Source: DASXRC01 sp036506495 (GTDB lineage Bacteria; Actinomycetota; Actinomycetes; Mycobacteriales; Micromonosporaceae). From it: DNA of 25,420 nt. This document shows, in pieces, positions 21,961 through 25,420 of this stretch. The notes under the pieces are model-generated. The model had not been told where the DNA came from, ran no database searches, and saw only the letters and a program-made list of their open reading frames with translations. The stretch's first letter is position 1. Each line of letters opens with the position of its first letter. The stretch is from the NCBI GenBank assembly GCA_036506495.1, contig DASXRQ010000069.1, positions 1 through 25,420 of the forward strand. Reading direction: 5' to 3'. The position numbers and the translations under genes were made by a program.

Positions 21961-23057
21961 ACACACACCTGGGCGTCGGACACCGCCCCACCACACTGCG
22001 GACGGTCGCGTTCGACGCGCTCGGCACCGAGGAGTTGGACGCCTGGCACCGGATGCGGGCGGACAATCCGCGACTGGACAGCCCCTACTTCGATCCTGGG
22101 TTCGCGGCAGCCGTGCACACGAGCGGCCCCGCGGTGCGCGTTGCCGTGGGGCGCGACGACACCGGCGCGGTCTGCGCCCTGCTCGCCCATCACCGCGACC
22201 GCTCGCTGGCCCGGCCCGCCGGATGGCCGGCCGCCGACTTCCAGGGCCCCGTGATCGCGCCCGGATCGTCGTTCCCGCCGCTCGCGCTGCTGACCGGCGG
22301 TATCCGCGGCTTCTTCTTCGACCACCTGCTCCAGCCGTGCCCCGAGTTCGCGCCCTGGGTGGAGTCCACGAGACCGTCGCCGTTCGTCGACACGACGGGC
22401 GGCCTGCCGGGCTACCTCGGCCGTGCGTCGCGGAGCGGCAAGGACAACATGGGGCAGGCCCGCCGGCGACTGGCGAAGGCCGAGCGGACGTACGGCGCGG
22501 TGCGGTTCGCCGCCGATGTCGTCGACGACCGAGCGCTGGCCACGGTCGTACGCCTCAAGCGTGACCAGTACGCCGCGACCGGCGCCCGGGACTATTTCGC
22601 CTTGCCCGGCCGGGTCGAGCTGCTCAGCCGACTGTTGCACACGCGCGACGCGTCGTTCGGCGGCGTACTGTCCACACTGCACGCCGGGCCGCACCTGGTG
22701 GCCGCCCACTTCGGCATCCGCTCCGGTTCCGTGCTGCATTGGTGGTTTCCGGTCTATCATCCGGACTTCGCCGCGCTCGCACCCGGATGGATGCTCCTGC
22801 GAGAGCTCGTGGGCGCCGCACCGTCCCTCGGCATCGCCCGCATCGACCTCGGCCGCGGCGACGACGAATACAAACGCCGGGCGAAGACCGGACAGACACA
22901 GGTGAGCCAGGGGCTCGTGACACGCAGTGCGACGCGCCGGGCCGTCCGGCGCGCGCGTAACTCATTGGTTGCGGCCGCGAAGTCGTCGGCCCTCGGTCCG
23001 CGTCTTCGTCGGGCCGCCCGAGGGATCCGACGCCAGCGGGTGGGGGGAGAAACATGA
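21957..23057 (+). CDS. CelD/BcsL-type GNAT acyltransferase-like protein
   Basis: This is a 366-residue protein. The middle segment GQARRRLAKAERTYGAVRF (about 166-184) and the late segment IDLGRGDDEYKRRAKTG (296-312) fit the Acetyltransf_6 (CelD/FemAB-related GNAT) family found in exopolysaccharide and cellulose loci. HFGIRSGSVLHWWFPVY (251-267) is the conserved central strand pair. These proteins are thought to transfer acyl or aminoacyl groups to sugars or lipid-linked intermediates. Exact chemistry is unknown. No membrane helices are seen. The C-terminal 40 residues are strongly basic and may contact membrane or nucleic acid. ATG 21957 and the TGA at 23055-23057 both make four-base overlaps with their neighbours, so expression is tied to the glycosyltransferase and the dehydrogenase. 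Confidence 0.78.
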   Translation: MNTHLGVGHRPTTLRTVAFDALGTEELDAWHRMRADNPRLDSPYFDPGFAAAVHTSGPAVRVAVGRDDTGAVCALLAHHRDRSLARPAGWPAADFQGPVIAPGSSFPPLALLTGGIRGFFFDHLLQPCPEFAPWVESTRPSPFVDTTGGLPGYLGRASRSGKDNMGQARRRLAKAERTYGAVRFAADVVDDRALATVVRLKRDQYAATGARDYFALPGRVELLSRLLHTRDASFGGVLSTLHAGPHLVAAHFGIRSGSVLHWWFPVYHPDFAALAPGWMLLRELVGAAPSLGIARIDLGRGDDEYKRRAKTGQTQVSQGLVTRSATRRAVRRARNSLVAAAKSSALGPRLRRAARGIRRQRVGGET

Positions 23058-24370
23058 AGGTCAGCGTGTTCGGGCTGGGCTACGTGGGCTGCGTGTCCGC
23101 GGCCTGCCTCGCCGCCCGCGGGCACGAGGTCGTCGGCGTGGACGTGAATCCGGTGAAGATCGATCTGATCCGAGGTGGCCTCGCGCCCGTTGTCGAGGAG
23201 CGGATCGGCGAGCTCACGGCCGACGTGGTGCGCAGCGGGGCGTTGCGCGCGACCACCGACGTCGAGGACGCGATCGCCGCGACCGAGACTTCGCTCGTCT
23301 GTGTGGGCACGCCCTCCGCGCCGAACGGCAGCCTGTCCACCGCATACCTCGAGCGGGTGGCCGAACAGATCGGCAGCGCGCTCGCCGACCTCGGGCGGCG
23401 GCACACCGTCGTGTTCCGCAGCACGATGCTGCCGGGTACGTGCACAGACCTGCTCATCCCGATCCTGGAGAAGGAGTCGGGCAAGCTCGCGGGCACGGAC
23501 TTCGGCATGGCCGTCAACCCCGAGTTCCTCCGCGAGGGCAGCAGCGTCCGGGACTTCTTCGAGCCGCCGAAGACCGTCATCGGGGAGTACGACACGGCGA
23601 GCGGCGACCTCGTCGCGGCGCTGTACGCCGGCCTGCCGGGCGAGGTCTTCCGGGTGCCGCTGGCGGTGGCCGAGATGACGAAGTACGCGGACAACGCCTT
23701 CCACGGCTTGAAGATCGCCTTCGCGAACGAGCTGGGCGCGATCTGCCGGGCGCTCGGGCTCGACTCGCACCGGGTGATGGACGTCTTTCTCGCCGACCGA
23801 AAGCTGAACGTCAGCCCGGCGTACCTGCGGCCGGGCTTCGCATTCGGCGGCTCGTGCCTGCCCAAAGATCTGCGCGGCCTGGTCTACGCGGCCCGGCGCG
23901 CGGACGTCTCGGTGCCGCTGCTGTCACACGTCCTGCCGTCCAATGAGGAGCACCTGCGCCGGGCGTTCGACCTTGTCGCCGCGACCGGCCGAAGGCGGGT
24001 CGGGTTGTTCGGGCTCTCGTTCAAGCCCGGCACCGACGACCTGCGGGAGAGTCCGCTCGTGGAGCTGGCCGAACGCCTCCTCGGCAAGGGGTACGACCTG
24101 CGCATCTACGACGCGAACGTCACGCTGTCGCGGCTGATGGGCGCGAACCGGGACTACATCGAGGGCCGACTGCCGCACCTCGGGGACCTGCTCAGCAACT
24201 CGGTCGACGATGTGCTCGCACACGCCGAGGTCTGCGTGGTCGGCTGCCTGGATCCGGCCGTGCTCGGTGCCCTCGACGCGGCCGGCGACCGCACGATCAT
24301 CGACCTCGTCCGTCTCCCCGACGCCGACACGCGTCGGGCACACCGGGGGTATGTGGGCCTTGGTTGGTAG
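23054..24370 (+). CDS. algD: GDP-mannose 6-dehydrogenase (AlgD-like)
   Basis: This is a 438-residue protein that aligns end to end with Pseudomonas AlgD as I recall it. It has the NAD loop FGLGYVG (6-12), VGTPSAPNG, VNPEFLREG (154-162), AEMTKYADNAFHGLK (206-220) and GFAFGGSCLPKD (261-272) with catalytic Cys268 at the AlgD position, then GLSFKPGTDDLRESPLVELA. It oxidises GDP-mannose twice to GDP-mannuronic acid using NAD. UDP-glucose dehydrogenase is the main alternative, but the DLRESPLVELAExLxGKGYxLRIxDxNV block favours the GDP-mannose enzyme. It implies a mannuronate, or derivative, in the polymer. ATG 23054 overlaps the upstream stop (ATGA) and has GGGGGAG just before it. The end overlaps the glycosyltransferase start by up to 20 bases. 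Confidence 0.87.
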   Translation: MKVSVFGLGYVGCVSAACLAARGHEVVGVDVNPVKIDLIRGGLAPVVEERIGELTADVVRSGALRATTDVEDAIAATETSLVCVGTPSAPNGSLSTAYLERVAEQIGSALADLGRRHTVVFRSTMLPGTCTDLLIPILEKESGKLAGTDFGMAVNPEFLREGSSVRDFFEPPKTVIGEYDTASGDLVAALYAGLPGEVFRVPLAVAEMTKYADNAFHGLKIAFANELGAICRALGLDSHRVMDVFLADRKLNVSPAYLRPGFAFGGSCLPKDLRGLVYAARRADVSVPLLSHVLPSNEEHLRRAFDLVAATGRRRVGLFGLSFKPGTDDLRESPLVELAERLLGKGYDLRIYDANVTLSRLMGANRDYIEGRLPHLGDLLSNSVDDVLAHAEVCVVGCLDPAVLGALDAAGDRTIIDLVRLPDADTRRAHRGYVGLGW

Positions 24371-25420
24371 AGCGCTCATTCTCGTCGAGAACCTGTCCGT
24401 GCCGTTCGATCGGCGCGTGTGGCAGGAGAGCACCGCGTTGCGGGACGCGGGCTGGGACGTGCACGTGATCTGTCCACGGGGGACGACACGCGACACCGAG
24501 GCCGAGGTCGAGCTGGATGGCGTGAAGATCCATCGCTATCCACTGCGGCCCGCCACCGGCGGCCCGGTGGGCTACCTGAAGGAGTACGGCTCGGCGCTCT
24601 GGCACACCTACCGGTTGGCCCGGCGGGTCGGGCCCGTCGACGTGGTGCACGCGTGCAACCCGCCGGACCTGTTCTTCCTCGTCGCGAGGTGGCTCAAGCG
24701 GCGCGGCGCCCGGTTCGTGTTCGACCAGCACGACCTCGTCCCCGAGCTGTACCTTTCGCGGTTCGGCCGCGGGGCGGACCTGCTCTACCGAGCGGTGTGC
24801 TGGCTCGAGCGGCGCACGTACCGCGCCGCCGACGTGGTGATCGCCACCAACGAGAGCTACCGGGAGGCCGCGCTGACCCGCGGCGGCAAGCGGCCCGAGG
24901 ACGTGTTCGTCGTCCGCAGCGCCCCGGTCGTCGAGCGGTTCCGTCGCGTGCCGGCCGACGACTCGCTCAGGCACGGCAAGGCGTACCTGCTGTGCTACCT
25001 GGGGGTCATGGGCCCCCAGGACGGGGTGGACTATGCCCTGCGCTCACTCGCGAGGCTGCGCCACGAGTTTGGCCGCGCAGACTGGCACGCGGCGTTCATC
25101 GGCGCCGGAGACACGTTCGAGGCGATGTGCATCCTCGCCCGCGACCTCGGGCTGTCGGACGTCGTCGAGTTCACCGGCCGGATCCCGGACGAGGATCTGC
25201 TGCGCTACCTGTCGACCGCGGACGTCTGCCTCTCGCCGGATCCGCTGAACCCGCTCAACGACGTGTCCACCATGAACAAGATCATGGAGTACATGGCGAT
25301 GTCCCGCCCGATCGTCTCGTTCGACCTTCGGGAGGCGAGAGTGTCCGCGGGCGAGGCCGCCGTCTACGCGCCGGCCAACGACGAGTCGGAGTTCGCCAAG
25401 TTGATCGCCGTTCTGCTCGA
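24351..25420 (+). CDS. Family 4 glycosyltransferase (3' end beyond window)
   Basis: The frame is open from ATG 24351 to the window end (about 356 residues). ILVENLSVPFDRRVWQES near the start is the N-terminal signature of WbuB/WcaI-like GT4 enzymes. VVHACNPPDLFFLVARW and FDQHDLVPELY follow, then YLGVMGPQDGVDYAL (glycine loop of the donor domain), FTGRIPDEDLLRYLSTADVCLSP, and NKIMEYMAMSRPIVSFD with the donor-binding glutamate (E in IMEYMA). It transfers a sugar with retention, probably onto the lipid-linked unit. The ATG has GGGGG only one base upstream. TTG 24360 would have better spacing and still keeps RALILVEN, so the exact start is uncertain. It overlaps the AlgD-like gene and is probably coupled to it. 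Confidence 0.87.
   Translation, partial: MWALVGRALILVENLSVPFDRRVWQESTALRDAGWDVHVICPRGTTRDTEAEVELDGVKIHRYPLRPATGGPVGYLKEYGSALWHTYRLARRVGPVDVVHACNPPDLFFLVARWLKRRGARFVFDQHDLVPELYLSRFGRGADLLYRAVCWLERRTYRAADVVIATNESYREAALTRGGKRPEDVFVVRSAPVVERFRRVPADDSLRHGKAYLLCYLGVMGPQDGVDYALRSLARLRHEFGRADWHAAFIGAGDTFEAMCILARDLGLSDVVEFTGRIPDEDLLRYLSTADVCLSPDPLNPLNDVSTMNKIMEYMAMSRPIVSFDLREARVSAGEAAVYAPANDESEFAKLIAVLL

Noticed and set aside
24998..25020. 8-bp inverted repeat (CCTGGGGG and CCCCCAGG)
   Set aside because: It lies inside the GT4 coding region and is explained by codons for the conserved glycine-loop motif.
1..25420. Mobile elements, tRNA/rRNA genes, CRISPR arrays
   Set aside because: I looked for transposase or integrase motifs, cloverleaf-like segments and regularly spaced repeats and found none that I could support.

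Overview
The window is very GC-rich, uses GTG and TTG starts freely, and has tightly overlapping genes (ATGA/GTGA junctions). Together with a pair of FilP/Scy-like coiled-coil cytoskeletal proteins, this points to a filamentous actinobacterium. The order Micromonosporales is a guess from overall style only. No rRNA, tRNA, insertion sequence, integrase or CRISPR array is visible.

Left edge (1-2910): the 3' end of an Ala/Glu-rich coiled-coil gene, a second coiled-coil gene with a DivIVA/FilP-type N-terminus preceded by a 13-bp perfect inverted repeat, then a small type II toxin-antitoxin pair (ribbon-helix-helix antitoxin and MazF-like toxin) that may be read from a leaderless transcript.

Middle and right (2930-25420) form a large cell-surface polysaccharide locus built of several transcription units. 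(a) A leftward four-gene unit (6868 to 2930) encodes a sugar C-methyltransferase-like enzyme, an RfbF-like sugar-1-phosphate cytidylyltransferase, a PIG-L deacetylase and a second three-domain methyltransferase. It looks like a branch making a modified, probably CDP-linked, sugar. (b) A rightward pair encodes an extended SDR epimerase/dehydratase coupled to an unrecognised protein with an internally duplicated cysteine-containing domain. (c) A divergent pair encodes membrane-anchored extracellular enzymes, a GH16 glucanase and a right-handed beta-helix protein, with matching anchor-linker-domain layouts. (d) Two Wzx-type flippase paralogues flank a GT2 glycosyltransferase and an asparagine-synthetase-like protein that lacks the glutaminase cysteine. 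The first flippase is preceded by a 35-codon ORF resembling the start of an SDR gene. (e) A leftward unit holds a Wzz-like chain-length protein and a Wzy/O-antigen-ligase-like polymerase. (f) A rightward coupled unit runs NodB-type deacetylase, GT2, CelD-like GNAT protein, AlgD-like GDP-mannose 6-dehydrogenase, then a GT4 cut by the window end.

Taken together, the locus has the parts of a Wzx/Wzy-dependent exopolysaccharide: nucleotide-sugar supply including GDP-mannuronate, methylation and deacetylation, glycosyl transfer, flipping, polymerisation, length control and surface depolymerases. No initiating phosphoglycosyltransferase, tyrosine kinase or CDP-glucose 4,6-dehydratase is seen here. 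They may lie outside the window. The most interesting parts are the duplicated-domain protein, the Cys-less Asn-synthetase homologue next to uronate chemistry, and the SDR-like leader ORF coupled to a flippase.
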